DNA of 64,000 bases, from assembly GCA_036583965.1 (NCBI GenBank), contig JAZBQD010000034.1, positions 744,001 to 808,000 of the forward strand, written 5' to 3'. The notes beneath the pieces are model-generated. The model worked only from the letters and a program-made list of their open reading frames with translations, was not told the DNA's origin and searched no databases. Position numbers and translations under genes: made by a program. Origin of the DNA: Prunella strophiata (taxonomy: Eukaryota; Chordata; Aves; Passeriformes; Prunellidae). Of this stretch, positions 12,191 to 25,500 are shown one piece after another; position 1 is the first letter of the stretch; each line of letters opens with the position of its first letter.

Positions 12191-13183
12191 AGGAAGCCAG
12201 ACTAATCCCAGCCTAACATTAATCCCAAATACATTTGGAGGAGGTTTAGAGGACTGAACACAACTGGTTCTATCTCGTGATGTGCTCCTGTTGCAACAAA
12301 GCACCTGCAGACACAGCCGAGGGCTTCTGCTCCATTTCCTGCTGCCAGATGTGAGGTTTAACCTCCCCTCTGACTGACAGCTGTCACTGCAATCAGTTTG
12401 GAAGCTCTGCTCAGTATCTGAGAGGAAATATTCCCTCCACAGCTGGAGCCCACTCTGCAGCTCTCAGTCACAATGTCTAACCAGGTTTTTCTCTTGTGCT
12501 TCCAAATGCTGCTCAGGGATTGCACTTTGGAAGTGCCCAACAGCCTCACCCAGATTTTCTGATAAAACCACATCAATTTGGTGCTGCAAAACAAAATGGT
12601 CAATGAAGATCCATTGCAATGGATCTGTGCTCAGGGACAACTCCAGTCTCCACCAAAACTGAAATTCCTGGTAGAGAGCAATTATTTCTGTTTAACTTTT
12701 TTTTTATTATTATTATTTGTAAAGTGATTGTCAAGATTTTTTTCATCTGACTTAATTAATGTCTGTGATTTCTGTTTTACTGGGTGACAAGGCAATGAAA
12801 AACTGAAGACAGACCTGACCTCTTGCCTTGGTAGCCCTGGCTTTCCTGAGCAAGCAGTTTCCCTGGGAAGGGCAGGCTGTGCTCAGGCCCTGGCTCTCTC
12901 AGCCCCATGGAAGGAACTGCACCTTCCCCACGCCAGGGACTGCAGGAGCTGCACCCCTGGAGCACTGAAAGGCAAACTGCTGCTCTTGCCCTCAGATCCA
13001 TCAGTAACAACCTCAATACAAACCCTTCCTTTGCTGTCTCTCTGTATTTATGAACAGGACACAAGGAAAGAACTCAGGCATTAAATACTTTGGGTTGAGC
13101 TCCCTTCCCCATGACAGCCCTGTTCCTCAGAAATCAACGCTGGCATCAAACTGGAGTGACATGGGAGGAAAGGGTTTTCCTTG
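12191..13183. other. unique sequence between CR1 fragment and microsatellite
   Basis: There is no supported gene. It contains the TALE-type palindrome listed separately. A T-rich stretch with a few TTATTATTATT triplets at about 12698-12718 lies some 470 bp upstream of the long ATT tract and could be a minor seed of the same motif. Confidence 0.5.
12375..12386. promoter_or_regulatory. palindromic MEIS/TGIF-type homeodomain site (candidate)
   Basis: The perfect 12-bp palindrome TGACAGCTGTCA consists of two TGACAG half sites. It corresponds to the dimeric motif known for TALE homeodomain proteins (MEIS, TGIF). It also contains a CAGCTG E-box core. The sequence is certain but binding is inference. 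It lies in unique sequence between the CR1 fragment at 12.0 kb and the ATT microsatellite. Confidence 0.35.
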
Positions 13184-13684
<501 letters not shown>

Positions 13685-16600
13685 GAGGAACAGGGGGTAA
13701 CTGTTCCATAATGTCCCTGAAGCTGCAGAAAAAATAGCATATTGCAAAATTTGGCCTTATTTTTGCAAATGCATCTTTTAAAATTGCGCATCTGGAATTT
13801 AAGTTCTCTTCCAAGCACTGTGTGTGATTTGCTCTTGCCAGAGAAGCACACCTGGGACTAAGAAGGGGGTTTAGATAAGTGCCTTTCCATATGGCCCACT
13901 GATAAATGATTCATTCTGCACAGCTTAGCTTTGAAAATAAATTCAGTACTGTTAAGATATTAAGATACCAGCTTCATATTTCACCTCATAATTGCACTTC
14001 ACATATCACAAAAAGAGCTGGGCTGTTGTTTTTGTTGCTGCTGTTTGCAGATGCAGCCTGCAGAGCTCTGGGTATTGCATCACAACTCACTCCCTCCTTC
14101 CTCCCATTCCAGCACACATTTTGCTCTTCTGAGGGTAATTTTTAGGTGGATCAATACCAACACAACTAACAATCCTGTAAAGTACAAATTCAGTATCCTC
14201 AGATGAAGAAATAGATAAATACAACTTTTTAGGCTAATGCTTAATTAAACGTGCTGATGGGATTGGAGATCACTCAGGATTAAAACAAGATCTGACAAAA
14301 CAATACTTCCTTGAGAAGCAGGAAGCCCCACACTCCTCACCCCACCCTTTTGGTGCTCCTGGCACCAACAACAACCTTGTACAGCTGCTCCTCTCTTTGC
14401 TACCCCATGTTCAACACAGCCTCAGCATCTTCATCCTTGGGGCTCTTCTGCCCATGGACTTCCAGTGTCCCACTGGCACAGGCCTCTGACAGGAGATTTC
14501 CCAGTCAGTGTCAGAAGATCATCACATTTTCCATTTGACCCCTAAATACTAAGGAATAGGTTCCTTCAGCCCTTAGAGGTTTAGGGTTGCAATGCACCTG
14601 GTGACGTGGTGGGTGAGGCTCTGATTTGCTTTTTAAGGGAACCAGGAGCAGAACCAGTAGCCAAAGACAAAGGCTCTGAGACAGGAAGCTACATCTCCAT
14701 CTCCTGGTCCTGATCATCCCAGTCCATCTCTTTAATCCTCACAATAGCCCAGCCCAGGGACAGCACAGAGTGAGCTGCAGCTGAGGAGAAACAACACATA
14801 GTGAAAGCATCACCCACAGGTAACAACCACCACCCTGGAGCTCACCTGAGTGTTGCCAGGGCAGGGAACCAGGACAGTGCAGCACATTCACAAAGGCAGG
14901 TGGCCTGGTGCTCTCAGGACACCCCTGGACCTTCCCACAGGCAGGTGAGGAGCAGAACAGCCTTGCATGGAGAGGAAGGGACCCTGTGTAAACCAGCCCA
15001 GCTCAGATGGCAGCAGTGCAGTGAAGCTGGTTCTCGTGGTGAGGTCCTGATGTGCCAGAAGGAAAAGCAAGGACAGCCCCTGGCAGATGCCCTGAGCCCC
15101 TGCAGTGCCCACAGAAGGGCTCTGCTTTCTCAGCAGATTTAGGGGCCAGGCAAGTGCAGTTCTGCATGGGAAGAAGAGCCAAGCTCCAAAGGCTTCCTAG
15201 TCCTCATGGACAGCAATTCCTCCCAAGGGTTGTTTTGTGTTTTTATTTTCTTCAGCCATGAATTCTTTTCAGAACCAGTGGAAATATTTCCTTTGGTCCT
15301 ACCAGGCTGCAGCATTTTTGCCTGAACACCTCTTATGCGAAAAGCACACTCAGAACCACTGGGCACAGCAGAGGAGCAGAGCTCAGGCTGCACATCTGGA
15401 AAATATTCCTGCTGGTGAGACCTGCTGGAGCAGGGCAGGGGCTCCCCAAGGAGCCAGGGCTGACCTGACATTGGCAATGCTGTAAAGTGAATGAGGCAGA
15501 GCCCCGAGGGAGCTGTGCCAGGAGCAGCAGCTGTTTGATAAAGGAGGTGCCTTCTCCAGCTTTGCTGGGGATCACAGAGCTGCCCAAGGGTATTTTTCCT
15601 TGCCTGGTGCACAGGGACAGGCACAGTTTCCCTGCTGAGGATCTTCTGAAGAAAGGTTGGGAGGCAAAAGACAGCAAAATCACAGCCTGGGGCTCAGGAG
15701 GGATCTCTCAGGGCACACCTTCAGCTGGCACAAAGCAGTGCAACCCCAAGAGAGCAGATCTGTGCCAGTAGTACCCAAAAATAGAGCCTTTTTGATCATT
15801 ATCAATATCCAGAAACTGTCATTTCATGCCTATTCCAAGAGTTTACTGTAAACAAAATATTAAATATTGTGTTAATTGCAAAAATAAAAAAGGCCAGGGA
15901 AATAAATATGACAAGTCAAATTATGATCTTGGGTGCTTCTTTCAGGGACAGACAACCTGAGAAATATAGCCAGAGCAGAAATCTACTTTCAATTCCAGGT
16001 TCAATCTATACAAATTTAGGCACATGATATTTTTTTTCTACATAAAAGCAGTCCCAGGTGAGCATTCACAGATGATATATCTAGAAAAAGGAACAAAAAG
16101 GAAAAACCACCAAAAAAGCCTTGCTCACTATTCCAAAAAGCTGTCATTTTCCTTAATTCTATCCATTTAAATTTATTGCTGCTGAAATTCCCAAGGTCTG
16201 CCGAAATGTGAGGGAAAGTTGTGATACAGATGAGTGTTACCAGCAGAGAGGAGGGTTCAGAAAGGAGCGGGGAAAGGAGCAGTGAAAAGGACAGATCCAT
16301 CATTTTCAGTGGTTACAGCAGTTGTGGGGAAGCATCTTTGTAAATTACCAGTGGTAAAAAAAAAAAAAAAAAGCAGAGAACAAAAGCAAGAAAATCCCTG
16401 CCCCAGAAGAATAGGTCAGGTGAGTGCTCTGTTATTTGTTGTAGCAATTGTCTGAAATTGGAAGCATTTGGGGCGCTGCAAAGCACTGGAAAGGTGTTTT
16501 TGTCCAGAAAATCCTACCATTTATTCCAAGGTGCACTCAGAAGGAATCTGAGGAGGGGAAAGTGATGGCAAAGGGATGCAGCTCCAGTGCAGACACCTCT

Positions 16601-18261
16601 GTCCCAGGGCCTCTGCAGTGCCTAAGCTGGGAGAACATGGGAGTTTTCTGCATGCCTTCTATTCCTCCTGACTGGAATCAGCCAAATGGTTCAAAGGACA
16701 ACAGAAGAAATACAAAAGGACTGAAGATACTTTGAAATAATTGATAGTTTTCAAGAACAGAACACTCTTGCAAATCTGAAGCTTTCATTTATCAAAAATT
16801 CCAGTGAAAAAAACCCAAAAATTTTAAAACATTCTTATAAGATTTGAAGTACTTTAACCCTATTAACACTTTTTTTTTTTTAAATCCCAGATGTTTATTT
16901 TAGATTAGGAAAATTTGCCAAATGGACATTTTAGATGTATTTAAAGACCAGTGATTTTTGGAAGAGTTACATTAGAAACATCCACCAGCTCTGCTCTACA
17001 CTAAGAATTCATGTTACATAAAAAGCCAGATATAGACAAATAACCCAGAGCAGCCCACTCTGCAGAGCTGAGCCCAAATGACCCTGTTTATTAAATGTAC
17101 ACTGAGAGCAGTGAGTGCCTCCACTCTCTATAGCTCAATTTGCCACAGAGTTCAGTGAGAGCTCTGTGAAGTGCTCCTTTCTGGGTGCTGCAGTTCCAGG
17201 AAGAAAGGGGCATCCAAGCAGGTGAAGGAGCAGCAGCACAAGCAGAGGCCCCAGCCGAGCCCTGGGCTGAGGACACAGCATCCATTTCCAGGAAAGCCAC
17301 ACTGGCAGGAAATGGGGGGTGGAAGCAGCTCTTGCAGACAGCTCAGACACTCTAAGGCAGATGCATCTGTATTTTTCCATTGTATGGAAAGCTTTGCCCA
17401 TATTTACTGCTCAGGGATTGTTTTTCTCCCTGCTGTTGTCCTGCCAGCAATGAGCACTGGGGGCTGGAGCTCTGCAGTCCATTGGCACAGCAGACAGGAC
17501 TTGGAGGCCTGACCTCTGTGCACTTGTGCACTTTGGCTCTGCTGGGTCCCCACGTCATCAATGATCAGCATTCCCAGTGCATGGCTGGCTGGGAATGCTG
17601 CAGCACACTGGGCTGGTCCTGCCCTGACACACACCCTGTTTCCCACAGCCCACTGGGGTGGGGGGAAGCCCCAAATGTTCCTCAAGCACTACAAACCCCA
17701 GCACCAGGCAGAGCACAAGGGCACTGAGCATTTGCTGGGGATCAGGCAATCCCTCTCTGTGGATGCCAGAGGAAAAAGGAAAGCCTGGCTCCAGGGGGGA
17801 TATCCAGGCAGCTGCCTCCCCACCTGAGCAGCAATGCCCTGCTGGTCCCCACAAGAGCTGCAGGCTGGGCACCAAAAGAAGTCTGAGCTGCTCTCAGCTC
17901 AGGCACCAAAGTCTTTTTCCAGTTGTTATTCTGGGAATTTAAAAGATGATTTGCCTTAGCTGCAAACATAGGAGGTTTTTCTTACACAAGTGTAAGAAAT
18001 AATACAAGTGTCAGGAAGGGGCCAGGCTGCAAGGCCAGTGGTCCCTAGTGGTCCTCAGATGTTTGAATCAGTGAAAATCAGAAAGGTATCATAGCACTAA
18101 AGCAAAAACTCATTTATAAAAGTGACAGTAAAAACTCCAAGACAAGGAAAGTTACCCAAGAGCAAAACTTTAATTACACTTGGGAACAGCCTCCCCCAGG
18201 AGAGCAGCACAGTCCTACTCCTGGAAGTGCTTTATAACCAGACTCATTAATATGCTTGGGA
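13685..18261. other. unique non-coding sequence
   Basis: I found no gene or clear mobile element. It contains an A17 run at 16356-16372, a T12 run at 16870-16881, a 22-bp palindrome at 17978-17999 (listed separately) and one copy (15804-15822) of a 19-mer repeated at 31970. Frames of 161 and 116 codons on the minus strand around 15139-15683 overlap plus-strand frames and look like chance. Confidence 0.5.
17978..17999. repeat. 22-bp near-perfect palindrome
   Basis: Two perfect 10-bp arms, TTTCTTACAC and GTGTAAGAAA, are separated by a central AA. The symmetry stops one base outside each arm. Such a short palindrome could be a dimeric protein-binding site or chance. It would make only a marginal hairpin because the loop is two bases. 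Confidence 0.6.
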
Positions 18262-18430
18262 AGGCCAGGTCAAGAAACACATCTCTGGGATGCTGTGTCC
18301 AGCTCTGGATGCTCAGCACAGCAGGGACAGGAGCTCCTGGAGCTGAGCAGGGGCCTGGAGCAGCTCCGTGCCCAGGAAAGGCTGAGGGAGCTGGGGCTGC
18401 TCAGCCTGGCAGAGGAGATGCTGAGGGCAC
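18262..18430 (+). mobile_element. CR1 LINE fragment (3' UTR, internal part)
   Basis: Plus-strand CR1 motifs appear in order: GGATGCTGTGTCCAGCTCTG near 18288, CAGGGACAGGAGCTCCTGGA near 18322, GGGGCCTGGAGCAGCTCCG near 18349, then GGCTGAGGGAGCTGGGGCTG and CTCAGCCTGGCAGAGGAG. These correspond to the segment several hundred bases upstream of the CR1 terminus. The very 3' end is missing. The GC-rich sequence that continues to about 18560 may be a diverged continuation but I cannot align it. Confidence 0.75.
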
Positions 18431-21400
18431 CCTGAGGAGCAGAGCCTGGGCCCTGCTCAGAGCCCTCCCTGCAGACAGGGACAGCCAGAGCTCAGGGCCC
18501 CTCTCACCCAGCTCTGCCTGGCCCAGGCTGACCTCTGCAGGGTGCAGCTGAGCCCAGCAGAGATCCTGGTAGCACCTCTGGAAAAGCAGATTTAAGACAG
18601 GGCAAAGCCACCAGACAGGTGGCTGTCTGGCAGAGAAGGAGGGCAAAAAAGATTGCCTGTTTTAATGAGCAATAAATTAATTTTACCCAAGTTGATCTGT
18701 TCTGCCCATGACAGGGATTGCTCAGGGACTGCCTGTCGAGCAACCCCAGCCTCTCCTAACAGAGGACCCTGTACCCAAACCTGACACCCACTCAGTCAAT
18801 CAGCTTCCTCAGCAATGCTGAGTGAGAACATCTTCCTTTTAGCCAAACATCCTTCACAGCCTCTTGGAGAAATGGCAAACTCACCAACAAAAGCCCTTCA
18901 GCAGTCATCATGAATTATAAGCTGCTGAAATCTTTTATTTATGATAATAAGTTGTCTTGAAAACACTTCCATATATTAAAAAACTATTAATACTTTTATT
19001 GTCTGACAGATTTGCAAATGTAGTTCTGCTTTGTGCCTTTGGCAGCAGTGTTCAATGGCCAAGCGTTTTCAGAAAATTGAAAGTTTTCCTGACCTTTCCT
19101 GCAGCAAAAAGTCACTGACTTCCCCTGCTGTGTATTTGCATAGGAGTGCTCTTAAGCCAGCAGCAAGTCAAAGGAGACTTCAGTAGTTATGTCCAGGACT
19201 GTATCCTCAGCTAGAGGTGAGTCCTACAGGAGTTCCTCCAGCCAAGTGCTTTAGAACCTGGAGATTCAAATTTTATGAATTTTGCCCCTTTTTTGTATTC
19301 CTTATTCTTTTGTTACTAAATTGAAAGTTGTTGTCACCTTTAACTGATCAGACAGTGGTGTGGCCAGAAGAGATGTTGGGTTATTCAGAGGTGGATGATG
19401 AAGTGTCACAACCACCAGCCTCCTGCCACTGACCTCTCTGGATAAATCCTGGCTGTGCTTGATGCTTCTCCCACACCTTGCAGTGCTGCAAGGACTGAGA
19501 TGCAGCCTTGAGCTGGATTAGTCTGCCCACTAACCTCCCTTACCTGAGTGGTCTCCTCTTGGCTTTCTCACTCTTGTTGAGCCAAGCTGTGGAGCATTAA
19601 TTTGCTGCAGCTTTTGTAGTTTATGAACAGCTATTTGTATGTTTTGTCCATTATTAGAGCCTGGCTCATGTGCTAGAACAGTCACTTCTAATCATCCCTG
19701 TCCTAAACACTCAGCTTTGAAAGAAGAGCCCAGCCCTGGGTGAACAGGGCCATAAATCAGCCTGGCTGAGTTCTCCACAGCAGCTGGGCAGGCAGGACTT
19801 TCCGAGCTGGAAATGCTCCCCCACCTTCCTGCAGGCTCTCGGGCTTTTGATAAACATGAGCCATTAGCACCTTTGCAGACATCATTTTCCTTCCCCACTG
19901 ATGGAATTTTGGATACCCAGAAGGAAACTGGGCCTTGGAGGGAGGCTCCAGGAGGGTGGGTAGGATGGTGGATGGGCTGGGGAGCACTGCTCCGACTCAC
20001 CCACGGAGGGCTGTGCTCACACATCCTCCGCCACATCTCCCTGCCCATGTAGTGACAGCAGCTCTGACAAGCCCATTTCTGTCTGATGGGAAGAAAAACA
20101 AACATTGCAGTGGATGATCAAACAAATGTGGGCTCTTCAGTTCTTGGATGGGAACTCCAGCTAATGTCATAAAACATGGGAAGAATGCTCTGTAATTAAT
20201 TCCTCCTCTGGAAATATTTGACTAGGTTTGGGATGTCCTACAGGAACAACACTGAAGTCAGCAGCAGCAGTAAAGGTTGCATGAGTCTGGAAACTGAGGG
20301 ATTTTCCTCAAAGTACCTGGAAGAAGTTGCAGCTGAGATGCTGTGGGGTTGAGCAGGGGAATTTAGCGAGGGATTACAAACACACTCGAGCAAACCTGCA
20401 TTTCCTCCTGCTTACATCCTGGGGAAAGCTGTACCTGCAAAGAAGAGACGGTTTTACACTTCTGCAGCCACTGTCACACACATCTTTCCAATGCAGGGTC
20501 CAGCTCCTGCTTTCCTGCTGCCTTCCCATCTAATCTGTTTCCAGCCACGACAGTAGCTGAGCTGTTGCCAAGAACACCACATTGTGGTTCAAGTGATGCT
20601 GTGATCACTTTACAGCCTGGACCACAGAGCTCTGGGGTGTGACTGAAGGAGTCACAACAATGGCAGACAGGGCTGGGCACCTCCTGAGAACAGGATGGAC
20701 ATCAGCAGTGTTAATTAAACCAACCACCGCCAGAAATGCTGGCAAGAAGAGAAACAAGTCATGAATCCTAATGGGGCATAGATATACAGGAAGCTGAGCC
20801 CAAGAAAACGCTCTGGTTGTTCTATTCTGGATCCCAGCAGGATCTGAGGGATGTTCCAGAAGCATGGGAGCACATACAGCCATATTTTGAAATTTCCACA
20901 CCACCAGAGCTGCATCTCATGAAGGTTCTGTCTTTATTCTGGACTGTGAGCTTCCCTTCCCCCTAGCCTACATCATTACACAGTTCCTCTGTTCATCACT
21001 AAATCCCTTCCTCTCCAGGGAGGGAGATTCCTCATCCTTTGCCTTTAATCCTCCTCCAGAGCATGGACCCCACCTCCCAGCACCTCAGAGGTTCAGCCAC
21101 CAAAGCTGTTTGCCCAGTGCAGGTTGTGGAGATCCCTCAGGGCCCAGGGTCTGGGTGGCAGCCACACCCTCACTGATGTCAAACTCTACTCTGCTGTATG
21201 TGGGATGCATTAACTGATTTGGTAATTGGGTTTGTGGGGCCAGGTTTTGGTAGCAGGAGGAGGCTCCAGGGGTGGTTCCTGTGAGAAGCTGCTGGAAGCT
21301 TCCCCCACCTCCAGTAGAACCAATTCCAGCTGGCTGCAGGATGGACCTGCTGGTGATGAGGGCTGGGACAGTCAGGAATGATGGGAACACCTTGGGGATA

Positions 21401-22280
21401 ACATGTTTGAATTCACGTTTCTAGACCAGGGCTGGATTACCAGGAGGGCATCAGGGTTCACAATGCTGTGGATTGCTCTGCCTTCCCTCCTCTTCCTCCT
21501 GAGCCTGCCTTCCCAGGCGAGCCATGCAAAGCCCTGAGCTCCTGCAGCACAGCAGAGCCTGGGAGAACACACCCGTGCAGAGAAAGGGTTAAAGAGGACA
21601 ATAAAACACAGCAGGTGCAAGTACACAAGAAAGAAATAAAGCCAAATTCCCTCCTTATGGGAGCAATAGAAATGATTGAGAGCAGGGACTCTGTAACCTG
21701 CAGAAAGTGGGGCGACACTGTTGAGTCAAATTAAATGCACAGAGTGGAAAAACCCGAGCCTGACAATCAGTCTGTGTCTGGGGATGATTTACTGCCAGGG
21801 CTGCAGCCTGCCTTCGAAAGGACTGGGGCAGCACAAACGGGTGGGACTTGTTCCCTGCAATGTATGGACACGTGTGCATGTCTGGAACCATGCTGAGGAG
21901 TGAGGAACAGGACAGGAAAGTTCTTGCACTCCCCAGTCCCTCAGCTTCTGATTAAGAGCTGTCTCCACCCTGTCACCCTGTCACTCCTGCTGATCAGGAC
22001 ACAGGGAAAGAAGTACCAGGGTGAATCCTTGGAAGGCAGGTGTTTGCTCAGGCCAGGGAGGCAAATGAAGGGATGTGCCCTCCCTGAAGCCACTGAGCTC
22101 CTGAGAGTTCCTGTCCTCAGCTGCCAGCACAGCAGTGCTGGGCCAGAGCCCAGCATTCCTCCCTCAGCCCTTCCCCAGGGCCTCGGGGAGCCTCAGGTGC
22201 TGTCACACCAACCATTGTGACAAAACTGGGCTCTGAAAATACACCCAGGAACACCAGGACTTGGGGCGATGCCATACGAG
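18431..22280. other. unique non-coding sequence
   Basis: No exon, RNA gene or further retrotransposon was recognised. The 18430-18560 part is GC-rich and may be decayed CR1. The 18900-19100 part is AT-rich and unique. Frames of up to 137 codons occur around 19.7-20.1 kb on the minus strand without recognisable motifs. Confidence 0.5.
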
Positions 22281-22575
22281 GGATGCAGGGGCAGGACGCA
22301 GGGCTGGGATGCAGGGCTGGGATGCAGGGCTGGGATGCAGGGCTGAGATGCAGGGATGGGATGCAGGGCTGAGATGCAGGGCTGGGATGCAGGACACAGG
22401 GATGCAGGGATGGGATGCAGGGCTGAGATGCAGGGATGGGATACAGGGCTGAGATGCAGGGCTGGGATGCAGGACACAGGGATGCAGGGATGGGATGCAG
22501 GGCTGGGATCAGGGATGGGATATGGGCATGGGATGCAGGGATGGGCTGCAGGGATGGGATACAGGGATAGGATAC
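22281..22575 (+). repeat. G-rich 13-bp-period minisatellite, quadruplex-prone
   Basis: Tandem copies of a 13-bp unit built from GCAGGG(C/A)TG(G/A)GAT fill about 295 bp. A longer pattern is superimposed: a block containing AGGACACAGGGATGCAGGG recurs at 22391 and 22471, an 80-bp higher-order period. On the plus strand the first units give GGG-N2-GGG-N5-GGG-N2-GGG, a canonical G-quadruplex pattern, repeated through the array. Minus-strand frames of about 190-200 codons cross it as repeating Pro/Cys/Ile/Ser patterns and are not evidence of a protein. Confidence 0.93.
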
Positions 22576-25500
22576 ATGCCCAGTCCTGATGCCCACCAGC
22601 CCACCATGGTTTAGGGCAGGGTAAGGTAAGTGCAGCTTCTCTGCCAGCTGCAGAAGCCTGGAACAACTCAAGAAAAGAAAATTCCCTCCCACATGCTGCT
22701 CTAAGGATGGGAGTGAGCACAGCAGCAGCAGCTCTGCCTGGCCCTGCCTTTACCAGGAGTCTCAGCCAAAGCCCCTGGTGCAGATAATCCAAGCAGACAG
22801 GTCGGTATTAGAGCCCAGCACACTTTTTGGAGGAGCCCTTCTCCTCTGCAGTGATTTTCCCTGCCACCCATCAGGCTGGACTTAGCTGTCAGTGTTGGAT
22901 TTCAGCTCAGAGGTTTGCAGTGCAGCTGCTGGCCGGGTTCAGCTCCGTGTGATCAGCTCTGTGAACCTTTCAGGGTGAAACACAAAACTGGGTCATTTTT
23001 GCTGCATTACCAGCAATGCTCTGGCACAACTCCTTGGTGTTCATTAATACCAGGCAAGTTTCTAGTGCCCCAGAGTGATTTATTTTGTCTAATGGATCAA
23101 TGCAAAGCAAGAATCACAGTTTGTTTCCTTTCTGTAACACACGCAAAACCCAGATCACAAAACTCCACTGAAGGGGCTTCATTACCTTTGTTGCTTCATT
23201 GGTGTCAAATGCAAATTGCACCAAAGCCATGGAGTCCCAGGGGTGGGAGGGCAAGGCTGAGCCACAGAGCTTTGCAAGTCCTTCTGGAACAGAAGGACTT
23301 TGGATGGTATTCCCCTGCACATCTCCTCTGCCTCGGTGCTGCAATCCAGGCTGCAGGGAGCCAGGGCTCTCCTGCTGTGGGAGGAGGGACAATGCCACAG
23401 TCAGAGAGTTCCAAATTCCTCCAGCTCCCAGTCTTTCTTACACATCCCTTCATGTGATCAATTATCACCCGTTTGCAGAGAGATCAGCAGGCCTGCCTCC
23501 CCTCCACGGCTCATGACTGCATGTAGTTACCTGCCAGCAGCAATCTGCAGTGCTGAGATGAGCAGTAAATATTCCCTGGCTCCCTTCCAGAACCCAAACA
23601 TTAAATTGTACTCTAGTAATCACATGGAAGTTAATTAGATATCTCAATAGGCTGGGATTATTTATTCCATAATTTCATGGCCTGACAGTTCTCACAGGAC
23701 ATTTGTTTGATGCTGCTTACTTCAATCTATGGGTTTTTGACAGCAAGCTGCTCTGCTGCTGCCAGGGGGAGCAGGGCAGAGCAAGGTGGGCATTTGGGGG
23801 GCTTTAGCCTTCAAAAACACACCCTGATCAGGGGCTGGGTCTCCAAAATCCCAGACTGCCCCAATGCTCCCCATCCATGCATCCAGGACATGGGATGTTT
23901 ATGTCAAGGAAAGAAAGCTGGAATAAAAATTTCTGAAAGAGAAACACAAACCTAGTGCCCTCCCTCATACCTTTCTAATAAAACTATCTGGAGGGAAATA
24001 TTCAAATCAATTTTTTTCTGTATTTCTATAGCAAGAAATCACATTGGAAACAATGCAGTGTCTGATTTCTTTCTCTGCCAGTGATACTTAAAAAACCCAT
24101 CAAACTGGACACAGCAAGCCTCCACTGACAAGTTTACAAAGCTTAGAAATGTCTTTTAAGGGTGTAATTTTGTTTAGCAAAACAGAGCTTCAAAATCCAT
24201 ACCTACAGAAAGCTAGCACAGGAGAATTCAGCAGGCTGGTCTGCACTCAGACACAGCCATTCAGGAAGGGAAAAACACTGTAAAGAATTATTAGTAAAAG
24301 TATTTACAGGGATTTGGAAAATCTGAATATATACAAAACCACTTCTCCAGACAGGACCTTCATCTTTTCAGAAAGGAGCATCACTTCTGTCCCTTGTGCC
24401 TCCCCAAGAGCCCTTCCCCACCCCTGAGTGGCCACGGGGACAGAGCTCTGTGTTCTCATGGACAAAAGCTCAGCAGAGTAAGGCATCAGTCATTGCACAT
24501 GTGATTTGTGTGTTGTGTGTAACACACAGTGCTCTGTAAGCTGCACTGCACACAGGCTAAATTCCACATTCTACACGGATACACGCATGCCATGACAAAG
24601 GATGACAATGACTGGCACAGGGAACCACACACTCTTTATCAGATACAAGAAGAGCTCAGGCACTGGGGGACTCCAGAGCTCCCAAAGTCTGTCAGAGGAT
24701 GCCCTGCAGCCCTCAGCATCAATTAGGATGTGACTAATGACTCGTTTGGGCCCTGAAAGGAGCACAGTGGGAGAAGGCCGTGACCCCAGCCCTAATGGAG
24801 AGCTGTGGCCTGTCCTGCAGGGTGAGGCGTGGGGCTGGTGGCTGCCAAGACTGACACCAGGATGAACAGTGTTTGCTTGGACAAGACCTCTTTGTTGGCC
24901 AGTCCATTGAAGGGTTGGGTTTCAGGCCTGAAGAGGTGTCTGGTTACCCTCCCTCTCAGAGATAAGGTACCTGAATGTCTTGTGCAAACACGGTGGGGCC
25001 ACAGGGACAACAACACTTTGTGGAAAAAGGCTCTTGGTCGCACACTGTCAAAGGGGAGAATGTTCTGAGGAAAAACCAAACAATTCCCCCTGACTTTTGT
25101 TAGCACTGATGGAAAGTGGCAAGGTATAAAAAGGAGCTTTACGGCTTGCCAGAGCGTGGCTGGGAGGGAACAGATGGCCAATTCATCTCCACCGAGCTTG
25201 GCACTTCCAACAAAAGAAACAATATGTGTTTGGCTGCCCTAATTTCTCCCCCAGGTATCCCAGCAGGTGACTGGGATGTCTGATGACAAGAATGACTTGA
25301 CTTGTGCTCCCCAAGAGCACATGTTGCTTCTTGCTGTGGCCTTGCCATTGTTTTGCCCAATCTCCCACTCTTCTGCAGCAATCGGGGAGGTGTCTCAGAT
25401 CCAGGGGACAGCAGCAAACCTGGATGCCACCACCTGAGTCCAGCACTCACAGGGACTCCTGTTCCATGTGGTGATTCATTCCTGTAGCCCTCATTTCAGT

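Noticed and set aside
22117..22792. Minus-strand frames of 191 and 199 codons with Pro-Ala-Ser-His-Pro-Cys-Ile repeats
   Set aside because: They arise from the 13-bp G-rich array read on the other strand. The unit is not in-frame and several frames are open together.
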